DNA of 64,000 bases. It comes from Actinacidiphila rubida (GTDB lineage: Bacteria > Actinomycetota > Actinomycetes > Streptomycetales > Streptomycetaceae). Made by a program: the position numbers and the translations under genes. The notes under the pieces are model-generated. The model made no database searches and was not told the origin of the DNA. It saw nothing but the letters and a program-made list of their open reading frames with translations. The stretch spans positions 124,001-188,000 of the forward strand of contig NZ_FODD01000004.1 in the NCBI RefSeq assembly GCF_900110255.1, in the 5' to 3' direction. Shown piece by piece: positions 51,837 through 60,989 of the stretch (position 1 is the first letter of the stretch; the number at the start of each line of letters is the position of its first letter).

Positions 51837-52490
51837 TCAGATCCGGTAGCCGGAGCCGGGCACGGTGACGATCACCGGGGGCTCACCGAGCTTGCGGCGC
51901 AACGTCATGACGGTCACCCGCACCACGTTCGTGAAGGGGTCGGTGTTCTCGTCCCACGCCTTCTCCAGCAACTGCTCGGCGGAGACCACGGCACCCTCGC
52001 TTCGCATGAGGACCTCCAGGACGGCGAACTCCTTGGGCGCGAGGTGGACCTCCTTGCCGTCCCGGGACACCTCGCGGCGGTTGGGGTCGAGCCGGATGCC
52101 GCAGCGCTCGAGGACCGGCGGCAGGGCCGCGGTGGTCCGGCGGCCGAGCGCGCGCACGCGGGCGGTCAGCTCGGTGAAGGCGAACGGCTTCGGAAGGTAG
52201 TCGTCGGCGCCCAGTTCCAGGCCCTCGACCCGGTCGCTGACGTCGCCGGCCGCGGTGAGCATCAGCACCCGGGTGGGCAGGCCCAGGCCGACGATCTGCC
52301 GGCACACCTCGTCACCGTGCACGACCGGCAGGTCACGGTCGAGGACGACCACGTCGTAGTCGTTGACCCCGATCCGTTCCAGGGCGGCACCGCCGTCGTA
52401 GACGACATCGACGGCCATCGCCTCGCGGCGCAGGCCGGTGGCGACCGCGTCCGCGAGCAGTTGCTCGTCCTCGACGACCAGTACGCGCAA
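51837..52490 (-). CDS. cutR: OmpR-family response regulator, CutR-like
   Basis: 217 residues from TTG 52490. The rare start is supported by GGAAGGA eight bases upstream and by the receiver beginning at once (LRVLVVEDEQLLADAV); no ATG or GTG fits. Phosphoacceptor in VVLDRDLPVVHGDE, the switch LTAAGD, and GADDYLPKPFAFTEL; the winged helix ends VTVMTLRRKLGEPPVIVTVPGSGYRI. Five bases before the kinase ATG, so translationally linked. Confidence 0.88.
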   Translation of the reverse strand: MRVLVVEDEQLLADAVATGLRREAMAVDVVYDGGAALERIGVNDYDVVVLDRDLPVVHGDEVCRQIVGLGLPTRVLMLTAAGDVSDRVEGLELGADDYLPKPFAFTELTARVRALGRRTTAALPPVLERCGIRLDPNRREVSRDGKEVHLAPKEFAVLEVLMRSEGAVVSAEQLLEKAWDENTDPFTNVVRVTVMTLRRKLGEPPVIVTVPGSGYRI

Positions 52491-52818
52491 GGCGTTCTTC
52501 CTTCCGTGAAGCAGTGGCGATCCTTCCCCACATCCTGCACCGAAGGCTCGTAAACCGGCGGTAAGGGTGCGGCAGGGGAGGCCGCTGCGGAGGGTGTGGA
52601 GGGCTTGTGCAGGTCGGCGGGGCGTGCCGGATCGGCGCCAGGTCACCGGCGTGGGCGCGGGCGGTGCGGAATTTCTTTCGTGTCGGAGAGGTTTCCGGCA
52701 TCAATCACGCGGGGAGGACGGCTTTACACCCACCCACCGTGCCCTGCCACGCGTTTCCCCTCGTGCGGCACCTGGGTCAGACACATCCCCGTGTCAACGG
52801 AGACGACGAGGAGGCGCC
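52491..52818. promoter_or_regulatory. Divergent promoter region cutR / small gene, with OmpR-type direct repeat
   Basis: 328 bases. GTAA at 52550-52553 and again at 52561-52564 (CGTAAACCGGCGGTAAGG) form an 11-bp-spaced direct repeat, the geometry OmpR-family regulators favour, about 60 bases upstream of cutR. The 52660-52760 part is AT-richer and holds the promoter and leader of the small gene at 52819. Confidence 0.45.
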
Positions 52819-52992
52819 ATGGACGCGTTCACCACCGGAATCCTGCAGCGCATACACACCACGGAGTCCGATCTTCGTCGGGCCCGGGAGACGGGCGACG
52901 AGTTCCTCGCCGACGTCGAGCAGAGCGAGCTGGAAGACCTCCGCCGCCTCGCCGCCGAGCACGGCGTGGACGTACGGCCCAAGGTCGCCTGA
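52819..52992 (+). CDS. Small helical protein of unknown function
   Basis: 57 residues from ATG 52819 (GAGGAGG upstream). MDAFTTGILQRIHTTESDLRRA, then FLADVEQSELEDLRRLAAEHGVDV: an amphipathic, mostly helical, acidic protein seen in many streptomycetes between cutR and suhB. No domain recognised. Followed by its own terminator, so a single-gene transcript. Confidence 0.8.
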   Translation: MDAFTTGILQRIHTTESDLRRARETGDEFLADVEQSELEDLRRLAAEHGVDVRPKVA

Positions 52993-53017
52993 GCCCAGGG
53001 GCCGACCCCCAAGCCGC

Positions 53018-53048
53018 ACGCCCCGGTCACCAGGAGGTGCCGGGGCGT
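53018..53048. terminator. Hairpin between the small gene and suhB
   Basis: 9-bp arms ACGCCCCGG (53018-53026) and CCGGGGCGT (53040-53048), with an inner CACC/GGTG extension. Convergent terminator. Confidence 0.7.
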
Positions 53049-53104
53049 TCGCATGCCCGTCCGCCGTCGTGACGGGCGGGGCCGGCCCGGCCCGGCCCGG
53101 CCCG

Positions 53105-53926
53105 TCAGTCGTGCCAGGCGCCGAGGCCGTCCAGCAGCTCCTGGAGCGGCTCGAAGAGCCCCGGCGGCGCGGCGATCGTCAGCTCGCCGGAGGCACGCTC
53201 ACCGGGCCGGCCGCCGGTCAGTGCGCCGGCCTCGCGCGCGAACAGCTCGCCCGCGGCCAGGTCCCACGGGTTCAGGCCGCGCTCGTAGTACGCGTCGAGG
53301 CGCCCGCAGCCGACGTCGCACAGGTCGATGGCGGCCGAGCCGCCGCGCCGGATGTCGCGGACCCGTGGCACCAGCGTGCGGACCACCTCGGCCTGGGCCG
53401 CCCGGCGCTCGGCGATGTAGCCGAAGCCGGTGCCGACCAGGGCGTGGTCGAACTCCGGCGCCGGGCGGCAGTGCGCCGGCCGTCCGTTGACCAGGGCGCC
53501 GCGGCCCGCCACGGCCTGGTACGTCTCGCCGCGCAGCGGTGCCGCGACGACCCCCACGAGCGTGCTGCCGTCCTTCTCCGCGGCGATGCTGACGGCCCAC
53601 GACGGCAGGCCGTACAGGTAGTTCACGGTGCCGTCGAGCGGGTCGACGACCCAGCGGATGCCGCTGGTGCCCGCGCTGCTCGCGCCCTCCTCGCCGAGGA
53701 AGCCGTCCTCGGGGCGGACCCGGCCGATGACGGAGGTGATCAGCTTCTCCGCGGCGATGTCCATCTCGGTGACGACGTCGATGGAGCTGCTCTTGGTCGC
53801 GGCCACGCCGAGGTCGGCGGGCCGCCCGTCGCGCAGCAGGTCGCCGGCCTGGCGGGCGGCGTCCAGCGCGGTCTGCAGCAGCTCGTCCAGCAGTGCGGCG
53901 CTGACGCCGGTCGCCGGTGTGCTCAT
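53105..53926 (-). CDS. suhB: Inositol monophosphatase family protein
   Basis: 273 residues from ATG 53926 (AAGGAG upstream). Lithium-sensitive phosphatase motifs: FLGEEG (Glu ligand), WVVDPLDGTVNYLYGLP (DPLDGT metal site), and NPWDLAAGELFAREAGA (second metal Asp). It dephosphorylates inositol-1-phosphate or related sugars, feeding mycothiol and phosphatidylinositol synthesis in actinomycetes. Conserved at this place (Rv2701c position). Lies 23 bp after the ferrochelatase gene on the same strand. Confidence 0.93.
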   Translation of the reverse strand: MSTPATGVSAALLDELLQTALDAARQAGDLLRDGRPADLGVAATKSSSIDVVTEMDIAAEKLITSVIGRVRPEDGFLGEEGASSAGTSGIRWVVDPLDGTVNYLYGLPSWAVSIAAEKDGSTLVGVVAAPLRGETYQAVAGRGALVNGRPAHCRPAPEFDHALVGTGFGYIAERRAAQAEVVRTLVPRVRDIRRGGSAAIDLCDVGCGRLDAYYERGLNPWDLAAGELFAREAGALTGGRPGERASGELTIAAPPGLFEPLQELLDGLGAWHD

Positions 53927-53949
53927 CAGTGGTGGCTCCTTGGTCGGGA

Positions 53950-55092
53950 TCAGTCGAGGCCGGCAGCGGCCGGCAGCGGGTTCCTGGCCGGGCAGCAGCC
54001 CGCGGGGCAGACGTCGTGGCTGGGGCCGAGCGCGCCCAGCGCGCACCGCCGGGGGCTCAGTCCCCGCTCGGTGGCGGCACGCTCCAGCACCAGGTCGCGT
54101 ACCGCGGCCGCGAACCGCGGGTCGGCGCCGACGGTGGCCGCGCGGGCGACGGGCAGGCCGAGTTCCCCGGCCTTGGCGGCGGCCTCGGTGTCGAGGTCGT
54201 ACTTGACCTCCATGTGGTCGGACACGAAGCCGATCGGAACCATGACGACGGCGGGCGCACCGGCCGCGTGCACGTCCTCCAGGTGGTCGCAGATGTCCGG
54301 CTCCAGCCACGGGATGTGCGGGGCGCCGCTGCGCGACTGGTAGACGAGCTCCCAGGGCCGCTCGACGCCGGTGGCCTCGCGGACGGCGTCGGCGATCACC
54401 CGGGCGGTGTCCAGGTGCTGGGCGACGTAGGCGCCGCCGCCGCCGTGGCCGGGGACCGGGCCAGAGGTGTCGGCGGCGGAGGTCGGGATGGAGTGGGTCG
54501 TGAACGCCAGCCGGGCGCCGTCCCTGACCTCCGCGGGCAGCTCGGCGAGGGCCGCCAGCACCGCGTCGGTCATCGGCTCGACGAAGCCCGGGTGGTTGAA
54601 GTAGTGCCGCAGCTTGTCCACCCGCGGCACCGGGCGGCCCTCCTCGGCCAGCACCGCCAGCGAGGCGGCCAGGTTCTCCCGGTACTGGCGGCAGCCGGAG
54701 TACGACGCGTACGCGCTGGTGGCCAGCACCAGGATGCGGCGGTGTCCGGCGTCGGCCATCTCCCGCAGGGTGTCGGTGAGGTAGGGCGCCCAGTTGCGGT
54801 TGCCCCAGTAGACCGGCAGGTCCAGACCGTGGTCGGCGAAGTCCTTGCGCAGCGCGTCCAGCAGCTCGCGGTTCTGGGCGTTGATCGGGCTCACGCCGCC
54901 GAACAGGAAGTAGTGCTTGCCGACCTCCTTCAGCCGCTCGCGCGGGATGCCGCGGCCGCGGGTCACGTTCTCCAGGAACGGCACCACGTCGTCCGGCCCC
55001 TCGGGGCCGCCGAAGGACAGCAGCAGGAGGGCGTCGTAGGGGGCGGCGTCGGACGGGGCCGCGGCGTCGGGCTGGTCTGGCTGATCGGACAT
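53950..55092 (-). CDS. hemH: Ferrochelatase (coproporphyrin-type CpfC in actinobacteria)
   Basis: 380 residues from ATG 55092. Motifs: [44 protein letters not shown] (catalytic His), [19 protein letters not shown]-like stretch, [11 protein letters not shown] (Glu region). The Cys-rich C terminus ([19 protein letters not shown]), with an earlier Cys in [11 protein letters not shown], fits the [2Fe-2S] site of actinobacterial enzymes. In this phylum it inserts iron into coproporphyrin III rather than protoporphyrin IX (established knowledge). Links to local iron genes efeUOB. Confidence 0.95.
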   Translation of the reverse strand: MSDQPDQPDAAAPSDAAPYDALLLLSFGGPEGPDDVVPFLENVTRGRGIPRERLKEVGKHYFLFGGVSPINAQNRELLDALRKDFADHGLDLPVYWGNRNWAPYLTDTLREMADAGHRRILVLATSAYASYSGCRQYRENLAASLAVLAEEGRPVPRVDKLRHYFNHPGFVEPMTDAVLAALAELPAEVRDGARLAFTTHSIPTSAADTSGPVPGHGGGGAYVAQHLDTARVIADAVREATGVERPWELVYQSRSGAPHIPWLEPDICDHLEDVHAAGAPAVVMVPIGFVSDHMEVKYDLDTEAAAKAGELGLPVARAATVGADPRFAAAVRDLVLERAATERGLSPRRCALGALGPSHDVCPAGCCPARNPLPAAAGLD

Positions 55093-55311
55093 GTCTCCGA
55101 TCCTGCCACCCGCGGCCGTGCGGCCCGCCCCGGGCCACCCCGGCCGCCGGATGGTCCCTCCGGCCGGCGGCGGGGGTGGCAGGACCGGCGGTACTGCCAG
55201 GACCGGCGGAAAAGCCCTTGCCCCGGTTCGTAAGCTGTACGGACCATCCATGTTCCTTACCGGACACGCGGCCGCGCGTCCGCCGAGCTGCGGCCATCCG
55301 CCGGGGGCACC

Positions 55312-56592
55312 GTGAGCAGTCCGTACCGGGCGATCTTCACCGCCCCCGGAACCCGCGCCTTCTCGGCCGCGGGCATGGTCGGACGGATGCCGCTGTCCAT
55401 GCTGAGCCTGGGCATCGTGACGATGATCTCCCAGGTGACCGGCCGCTACGGGCTGGCCGGATCGCTGTCGGCGGCGCTGGCGCTGTCCGGCGCGGTGTGC
55501 GGCCCGCAGGTCTCGCGGCTGGTCGACCGCTACGGGCAGCGGCGGGTGCTGCGCCCGGTGTGCGCGGTGACGGTGACCGCGCTCGCCGTGCTGCTCGTCG
55601 CGGTCCGGGCCGGCGCGCCGGACTGGGTGTACTTCGTCTGCGTGGTGTGCGCGGGGCTGACGCCGAGCATGGGCGCGATGGTGCGGGCCCGCTGGTCGGC
55701 GATCCACCACGGCTCCCCCGAACTGCTGCACACCGCCTACGCGTTCGAGTCCGTGGTCGACGAGGTCATCTTCATCCTCGGGCCGATCCTGTCGATCGGC
55801 CTGTGCACGGCCTGGTTCGCCGAGGCCGGCCCGCTGCTGGCCGCGTGCTTCCTGGGCGCCGGCGTGCTGCTGCTGACCGCCCAGCGCTCCACCGAGCCGC
55901 CGCCGCATCCGCGCGACCAGCTCGGCGGCGGTTCGGCGTTGCGCACCCCGGCGCTCGCGGTGATGACGGCGGTCTACGTGGGCACCGGCACGCTCTTCGG
56001 CGCGGTGGACGTGAGCACGGTGGCCTTCGCCGACGAGCGCGGCCACAAGGCGCTGGCGAGCCTGGTGCTGGCCTCCTACGCGCTGGGTTCCTGCCTGGCC
56101 GGGCTGGTCTTCGGGCTGCTGCGGCCCAAGGGCCAGGCGGCGGGCCGGTTCCTGCTGGGCGTGTCGCTGATGGCGGTGAGTATGATCCCGCCACTACTGG
56201 TCGGGAACTTGTGGTCCCTGGCCGGTGCGCTGTTCCTCTCCGGCCTCACCATCGCCCCGACGATGGTGACCGCGATGGGCCTGGTGGAGCAGCTGGTACC
56301 GCGGGCGAAACTGACCGAGGGCATCACGTGGATCTCCACGGGCCTCGCCGTCGGGGTCGCGGCGGGGGCCTCGCTCGCCGGCCGGGTGGTCGACGCGCAC
56401 GGTGCCTCCGCGGCGTTCGCGGTACCCGCTGTCGCGGCGGTCGTCGCCGTGGCGGTGGCGGTCCTGGGGAATCGCCGGCTGCGGCCGGCGCGGGAGCGGG
56501 AGGAGCCGCGGGCGCATGGCGGAGACGCGGAACGGACGGACGGGCGGGGCGGCCGTGACGGCGAACGGGACAGCCGGGAGGGCGTGGCGTAA
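55312..56592 (+). CDS. MFS transporter
   Basis: 426 residues from GTG 55312. About twelve hydrophobic segments; [14 protein letters not shown] matches the MFS loop between TM2 and TM3, and a long cytoplasmic loop ([17 protein letters not shown]) splits the halves. A 40-residue charged tail ([17 protein letters not shown]) is encoded in the 77 bases shared with the next gene. Probably a drug- or metabolite-efflux pump; substrate unknown. Confidence 0.9.
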   Translation: MSSPYRAIFTAPGTRAFSAAGMVGRMPLSMLSLGIVTMISQVTGRYGLAGSLSAALALSGAVCGPQVSRLVDRYGQRRVLRPVCAVTVTALAVLLVAVRAGAPDWVYFVCVVCAGLTPSMGAMVRARWSAIHHGSPELLHTAYAFESVVDEVIFILGPILSIGLCTAWFAEAGPLLAACFLGAGVLLLTAQRSTEPPPHPRDQLGGGSALRTPALAVMTAVYVGTGTLFGAVDVSTVAFADERGHKALASLVLASYALGSCLAGLVFGLLRPKGQAAGRFLLGVSLMAVSMIPPLLVGNLWSLAGALFLSGLTIAPTMVTAMGLVEQLVPRAKLTEGITWISTGLAVGVAAGASLAGRVVDAHGASAAFAVPAVAAVVAVAVAVLGNRRLRPAREREEPRAHGGDAERTDGRGGRDGERDSREGVA

Positions 56593-57871
56593 CTGGGCGG
56601 GCAACGTGTCCGCGGCGCCCGCCCGTGCGGTGGCGCCCGCGTCGGTGGACGAGCTGGCCGCCGAGCTGCGCAGGGCGGCCGAGGACGGCCTCACCGTGAA
56701 GGCGGTGGGCTCCGGGCACTCCTTCACCTCCACTGCGGCCACACGGGGCGTCCAGGTGCGCCCCGAGGCGCTCACCGCGATCCGCGACATCGACCGCGCG
56801 GCGGGCACCGTCACCGCGGAGTCGGGCGTCCGGCTGAGCCAGCTCAACGCGGTGCTGGCCGCCGAGGGGCTGTCGCTGGCCAACATGGGCGACATCATGG
56901 TGCAGACGGTGGCCGGCGCGACCAGCACCGGCACGCACGGCACCGGCCGGGACTCCGGCTCCATGGCCGCGCAGATACGCGGGTTCGAACTCGTCACCGC
57001 CGACGGCTCGGTGCTGACCTGCTCCGCCGAGCGGAACCCCGAGGTGTTCGCGGCCGGCCGGATCGGCCTCGGCGCGCTCGGCGTGGTCAGCGCGATCACC
57101 TTCGCGGTGGAGCCGATGTTCCTGCTGACCGCCCGCGAGGAGCCGATGCGGTTCGACCGCGTCATGGCGGAGTTCGACCAACTCGTCGCGGAGAACGAGC
57201 ACTTCGAGTTCTACTGGTTCCCGCACACCGACGGCTGCACCACCAAGCGGAACAACCGCAGCCAGGGGCCGGCCGCGCCGGTCCCCCCGCTGCGCGGCTG
57301 GATCGACGACGAACTGCTGTCCAACGGCGTCTTCCAGGCCGCCTGCGCACTCGGCAAGGCGGTGCCGGCCGCGATCCCCGGCATCGCACGGGTCTCCAGC
57401 CGGGCCCTGTCCGCCCGCACGTACACCGACATCGCCTACAAGGTGTTCACCAGCCCGCGCCGGGTGCGGTTCGTGGAGATGGAGTACGCGGTGCCGCGGG
57501 AGGCCGCGGTGTCCGTCATCCGCGAGCTCAAGGCCATGGTCGAGGCGTCCGACCTGCGGGTGAGCTTCCCGGTGGAGGTGCGGGTGGCGCCGGCCGACGA
57601 CATCGTGCTGTCCACCGCGTCGGGTCGCGACAGCGCGTACGTGGCGGTGCACATGTACCGGGGCAGCGGCTACCAGCGGTACTTCACCGCGGTGGAGCGG
57701 ATCATGGTCGCCGCCGGCGGCCGGCCGCACTGGGGGAAGATCCACACCAGGGACGCGGAGTATTTGTCCGGCGTCTATCCGCGGTTCGGCGAATTCACGC
57801 AGTTGCGCGACAGGTTGGACCCGGAGCGGCTGTTCACCAACAGCTACCTCCGCAGAGTGCTGGGGGCCTAG
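56516..57871 (+). CDS. D-arabinono-1,4-lactone oxidase (FAD-linked sugar-lactone oxidase)
   Basis: 451 residues from ATG 56516 (GGGAGGAG upstream), inside the MFS gene; GTG 56555 would shorten the overlap. A PCMH-type FAD domain: [61 protein letters not shown]. The ALO C-terminal domain has EFYWFPHTDGCTTKRNN, RPHWGKIHTRDAEYLSGVYPRF and DPERLFTNSYLRRVLG. Typical of flavin oxidases for L-gulono-, D-arabinono- or xylitol-type substrates. The GSGHS..TGTHG region lacks an obvious covalent His beyond GSGHS, which fits ALO/GLO enzymes. Confidence 0.92.
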   Translation: MAETRNGRTGGAAVTANGTAGRAWRNWAGNVSAAPARAVAPASVDELAAELRRAAEDGLTVKAVGSGHSFTSTAATRGVQVRPEALTAIRDIDRAAGTVTAESGVRLSQLNAVLAAEGLSLANMGDIMVQTVAGATSTGTHGTGRDSGSMAAQIRGFELVTADGSVLTCSAERNPEVFAAGRIGLGALGVVSAITFAVEPMFLLTAREEPMRFDRVMAEFDQLVAENEHFEFYWFPHTDGCTTKRNNRSQGPAAPVPPLRGWIDDELLSNGVFQAACALGKAVPAAIPGIARVSSRALSARTYTDIAYKVFTSPRRVRFVEMEYAVPREAAVSVIRELKAMVEASDLRVSFPVEVRVAPADDIVLSTASGRDSAYVAVHMYRGSGYQRYFTAVERIMVAAGGRPHWGKIHTRDAEYLSGVYPRFGEFTQLRDRLDPERLFTNSYLRRVLGA

Positions 57872-58280
57872 GGGGTTCGCGGGGCGGTTCATTGGGCTAC
57901 GTCCCTTTTTGCCCGGCGCACAAGGGGCTCACGCGTGATCCGCGTCACCCAACTCCCGCCCCCCGTAGGACATTCGGCGGCGCGGCAGCCGCCCTCGGCT
58001 GGCCCGAATGGAGTACCGTGACGAGCCGTGGCTCAGGCTGCCCGTTCGGCCGCCCGGGCCGATCGGGGGGCGAACCAGGGACGCTTGTTCCGCGAGCACC
58101 GACGAGCGGTCACGCAGAGTGGCCAATCGACTACAGTCCCATAACGGCGTGTCACCACGCGGGCCCGACACGCCGGGCAACTCTGCAAGGTTGTGGCACG
58201 CTGCACCCGGGCAGGCCACACTCTGTCCAACGGGAGCAGCGACGCACGTGACGTCGGCAGGCACCACCCGGGAGGTAACC
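57872..58280. other. Intergenic region upstream of sepH
   Basis: 409 bases. It holds the sepH promoter region; a TACAGT hexamer at 58132-58137 could be a -10 element, about 145 bases before the start. No RNA gene or peptide was recognised. Confidence 0.4.
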
Positions 58281-59372
58281 GTGCCCGAACTGCGCGTCGT
58301 GGCCGTCAGCAACGACGGCACACGACTGGTGCTCAAGGCTGCCGACAGCACGGAATACACGCTCCCGATCGACGAGCGTCTGCGGGCGGCGGTACGCAAC
58401 GACCGGGCCCGGCTGGGCCAGATCGAGATCGAGGTCGAGAGCCATCTGCGGCCGCGCGACATCCAGGCGCGGATACGTGCCGGTGCGTCGGCGGAGGAGG
58501 TCGCCCAGCTGGCCGGCATTCCGGTCGAGCGGGTGCGCCGCTTCGAGGGTCCGGTGCTCGCCGAGCGGGCGTTCATGGCCGAGCGGGCCCGGAAGACGCC
58601 GGTCCGGCGGCACGGCGAGAGCACGGGCCCGCAGCTGGGCGAGGCGGTGGCCGAGCGGCTGCTGCTGCGCGGCGCGGAGAAGGACACCGTGCTGTGGGAC
58701 TCCTGGCGGCGGGACGACGGCACCTGGGAGGTGCTGCTGGTCTACCGGGTCGCCGGTGAGCCGCACTCGGCGAGCTGGTCGTACGACCCGCCGCGCCGGC
58801 TGGTGCAGGCCGTCGACGACGAGGCCAGGTCGCTGATCGGCGAGACGGCGCAGAGCGCTGCGCAGGAGCCGAGCTTCCCGTTCGTGCCGCGGATCGCGCG
58901 GCTGCCGCGGGACCGGCCGCTGGACCGTGCCCTGGAGCGCCAGTCGGACCGCGGCGACCGTTCGGACCGGACGGACCGTACCGACAGGACCGACCGGGCC
59001 GAGCGCGCGGAGCGTGTGGAGGAACGCGGCGACCAGGACGAGCGGGACTCGCTCACCAGCCTGCTGGAGGCCGTGCCCAACTTCCGCGGTGACATGGTCG
59101 TCCCCGCGGGGCCCGTGAACGCCCCGGACGCGGCGCCTGCCGCGGAGGACCCCGCCGAGCAGGCGGAGGAGACCGCGCCGGCCGCCAGCGCGGGAGCGGG
59201 CTCCGCCTACGCGGACGTCCTCATGCCGCGCGCGGTGGCGGGCCACCGCGACCGTCTGGTCGGCACCACCGACCGCCAGGCCGAGGCCGACGGCGTCCGC
59301 CCCGGCCGCCGGGCGACCGTCCCCAGCTGGGACGAGATCGTCTTCGGCAGCCGCCGCAAGAAGCAGGAGTAG
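58281..59372 (+). CDS. sepH: Septation protein SepH (DUF3071)
   Basis: 363 residues from GTG 58281 (GGGAGG upstream). N-terminal DUF3071: PELRVVAVSNDGTRLVLKAA, DERLRAAVRNDRARLGQIEIEVESHLRPRDIQARIRAG with a helix-turn-helix (SAEEVAQLAGIPVERVRRFEGPVLAERA). A disordered middle carries tandem DRTDRTDRTDRAERAERVEER. The C-terminal motif WDEIVFG.RRKK is conserved. SepH binds FtsZ and promotes Z-ring assembly during sporulation septation in Streptomyces. Followed by a 16-bp terminator. Confidence 0.95.
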   Translation: MPELRVVAVSNDGTRLVLKAADSTEYTLPIDERLRAAVRNDRARLGQIEIEVESHLRPRDIQARIRAGASAEEVAQLAGIPVERVRRFEGPVLAERAFMAERARKTPVRRHGESTGPQLGEAVAERLLLRGAEKDTVLWDSWRRDDGTWEVLLVYRVAGEPHSASWSYDPPRRLVQAVDDEARSLIGETAQSAAQEPSFPFVPRIARLPRDRPLDRALERQSDRGDRSDRTDRTDRTDRAERAERVEERGDQDERDSLTSLLEAVPNFRGDMVVPAGPVNAPDAAPAAEDPAEQAEETAPAASAGAGSAYADVLMPRAVAGHRDRLVGTTDRQAEADGVRPGRRATVPSWDEIVFGSRRKKQE

Positions 59373-59377
59373 GCAGG

Positions 59378-59424
59378 ACGTTGCCTCCGGGCCGCCGGCA
59401 AGGCGACCGGCCCGGAGGCAACGT
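59378..59424. terminator. 16-bp stem terminator after sepH
   Basis: ACGTTGCCTCCGGGCC (59378-59393) pairs perfectly with 59409-59424, loop 15 bases, starting 6 bases past the sepH stop. Confidence 0.88.
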
Positions 59425-59495
59425 GCGCGCATCCGTGACAGCCTGGACGGGCCGGTCGCGGAGCCGGCGGGCAACCGGCAACGGGAGGCGCTCTG

Positions 59496-60233
59496 ATGGC
59501 GGCTGACGGCACGGCCTTCGAACCCGGGGCCGTCCTGGGGCAGATCACCGAGGCCACCGGTCAACTCCTGCGGACGGCAGCCCGGTTGGGTGAGGGCGAC
59601 GTGCGCGCGCCGTCGCTGCTGCCCGGCTGGTCGCGCGCCCACGTGCTGACGCACCTGGCCCGCAATGCCGACGGCGGCCGGCGCCTGCTGACCTGGGCCA
59701 GGACCGGCACGAGGACACCGGAGTACCCGAGCCTGACCGCGCGGGCCGAGGAGATCGAGGCGGGCGCGGGCCGTGGCGCGGCCGAACTGCTGGCCGATCT
59801 GCGGGACAGCGCCGCCGCGTTCGAGGCCGAGTACCGCAGGATGCCGCCGGAGGGCTGGGACCGCGTCGTGCGCTGGACGCGCGGCCAGGAGCACCCGGCG
59901 TCGCGGGCCGCCGACGCCCGGCTCACCGAGGTGGTCGTCCACCACGCGGACCTGGACGCGGGCTACACCCCGGACGACTGGCCGGCGGCGTTCACCGATG
60001 CGATGCTCGGCCGGGTGGCGGCGTCGTTCTCCGCCCGCGACGACGCGCCGCCCATGCGCCTCCACGCCACCGACGCGGTCGCCGTCTACAGCGTCGGCGC
60101 CCCGCGGCTCGCCGGCCCGACCGTCCGCGGGACGCGGAGCGCGCTGCTCGCGTGGCTGATGGGCCGCTCCCCCGGCGACGGCCTGACCGTCCACGGCGGC
60201 GGCGCCCTTCCCGCCCCGCCGTTCCTCTACTGA
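59496..60233 (+). CDS. Maleylpyruvate-isomerase-family mycothiol-dependent enzyme (DinB-like)
   Basis: 245 residues from ATG 59496 (GGGAGG upstream). N-terminal DinB/MDMPI four-helix fold: SLLPGWSRAHVLTHLARNADG (first metal His) and RLTEVVVHHADLDAGY (Glu and His ligands). A C-terminal SCP2-like domain (AVYSVGAPRLAGPTVRGTRSALLAWLMGR). Such proteins use mycothiol for isomerisation or S-transfer; substrate not predictable. Confidence 0.92.
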   Translation: MAADGTAFEPGAVLGQITEATGQLLRTAARLGEGDVRAPSLLPGWSRAHVLTHLARNADGGRRLLTWARTGTRTPEYPSLTARAEEIEAGAGRGAAELLADLRDSAAAFEAEYRRMPPEGWDRVVRWTRGQEHPASRAADARLTEVVVHHADLDAGYTPDDWPAAFTDAMLGRVAASFSARDDAPPMRLHATDAVAVYSVGAPRLAGPTVRGTRSALLAWLMGRSPGDGLTVHGGGALPAPPFLY

Positions 60234-60343
60234 CCGCGCCCTCCCCCACCGACCGGAGAACGTGCCCCCCACGCCGATGAGTTGCGGGTGCGCTCACGGT
60301 CCAAGAGGTGACGGCCGAACCGCGGCGAGAGGGAGGACCCCTG

Positions 60344-60979
60344 GTGGTCGACGGTGCTTCACGGGACGCGGGGCGCGGCGGGCCGGCGGCGCCCGAGCCG
60401 CAGACGGCCCGCGGCAAGGTGCTCTGGCACTTCACGATGTCCCTGGACGGGTTCGTGGCGGGCCCGGAGCACGCGATGGACTGGATGACCGGGTTCACGC
60501 TGCGGCCGGGGCTCGTCCAGGAGTACGCGGCGACCACGGGCGCGGTGCTGGGCGGCCGGGACGGCTGGGATGCCTACCCGGACGCCGGAGCCGTCTACGG
60601 GGGCGCGTGGCAGGGCGCGATGTTCGTCCTCACCCACCACCCGGACGACGCCGGGCCCGCCGCCGGAGTGACCTTCCTCGACTGCGACGTCGCCGAGGCG
60701 GTCCGGATCGCCCTGCGGGCGGCCGGCGGCCGGAACCTGGAGGTGTTCTCGCCGACCATCGGCCGCCAACTGCTGGACCGCGGGCTGATCGACGAAATCG
60801 ACCTGCACATCGCGCCCGTCCTGCTGGGTGACGGCGTCCGCCTGTTCGACAGCCCCGGTACCGCCCCCGTCCGGCTGCGCCTGCTGAACGGGGACGATCC
60901 GGCCGCGACGGTCGACGTCCGCTACCGGCCGGTCCGCGCGGACGCGGCGGGCGGGGACGCGACGGCCGGGACCGCGTGA
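60344..60979 (+). CDS. Dihydrofolate-reductase-family (RibD C-terminal type) protein
   Basis: 211 residues from GTG 60344, with GGGAGG eight bases upstream; GTG 60308 has no usable ribosome site. After a Gly/Ala leader, the RibD_C/DHFR-like fold is clear: VLWHFTMSLDGFVAGPEHAMDW, GAVLGGRDGWDAYPDAG, FVLTHHP, FSPTIGRQLLDRGLIDEIDLHIAPVLLGDGVRLFD. NADPH-dependent reductase of unknown substrate, a very common streptomycete type. Ends 10 bp from the convergent rhodanese gene. Confidence 0.9.
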   Translation: MVDGASRDAGRGGPAAPEPQTARGKVLWHFTMSLDGFVAGPEHAMDWMTGFTLRPGLVQEYAATTGAVLGGRDGWDAYPDAGAVYGGAWQGAMFVLTHHPDDAGPAAGVTFLDCDVAEAVRIALRAAGGRNLEVFSPTIGRQLLDRGLIDEIDLHIAPVLLGDGVRLFDSPGTAPVRLRLLNGDDPAATVDVRYRPVRADAAGGDATAGTA

Positions 60980-60989
60980 GCCGGAGCGC

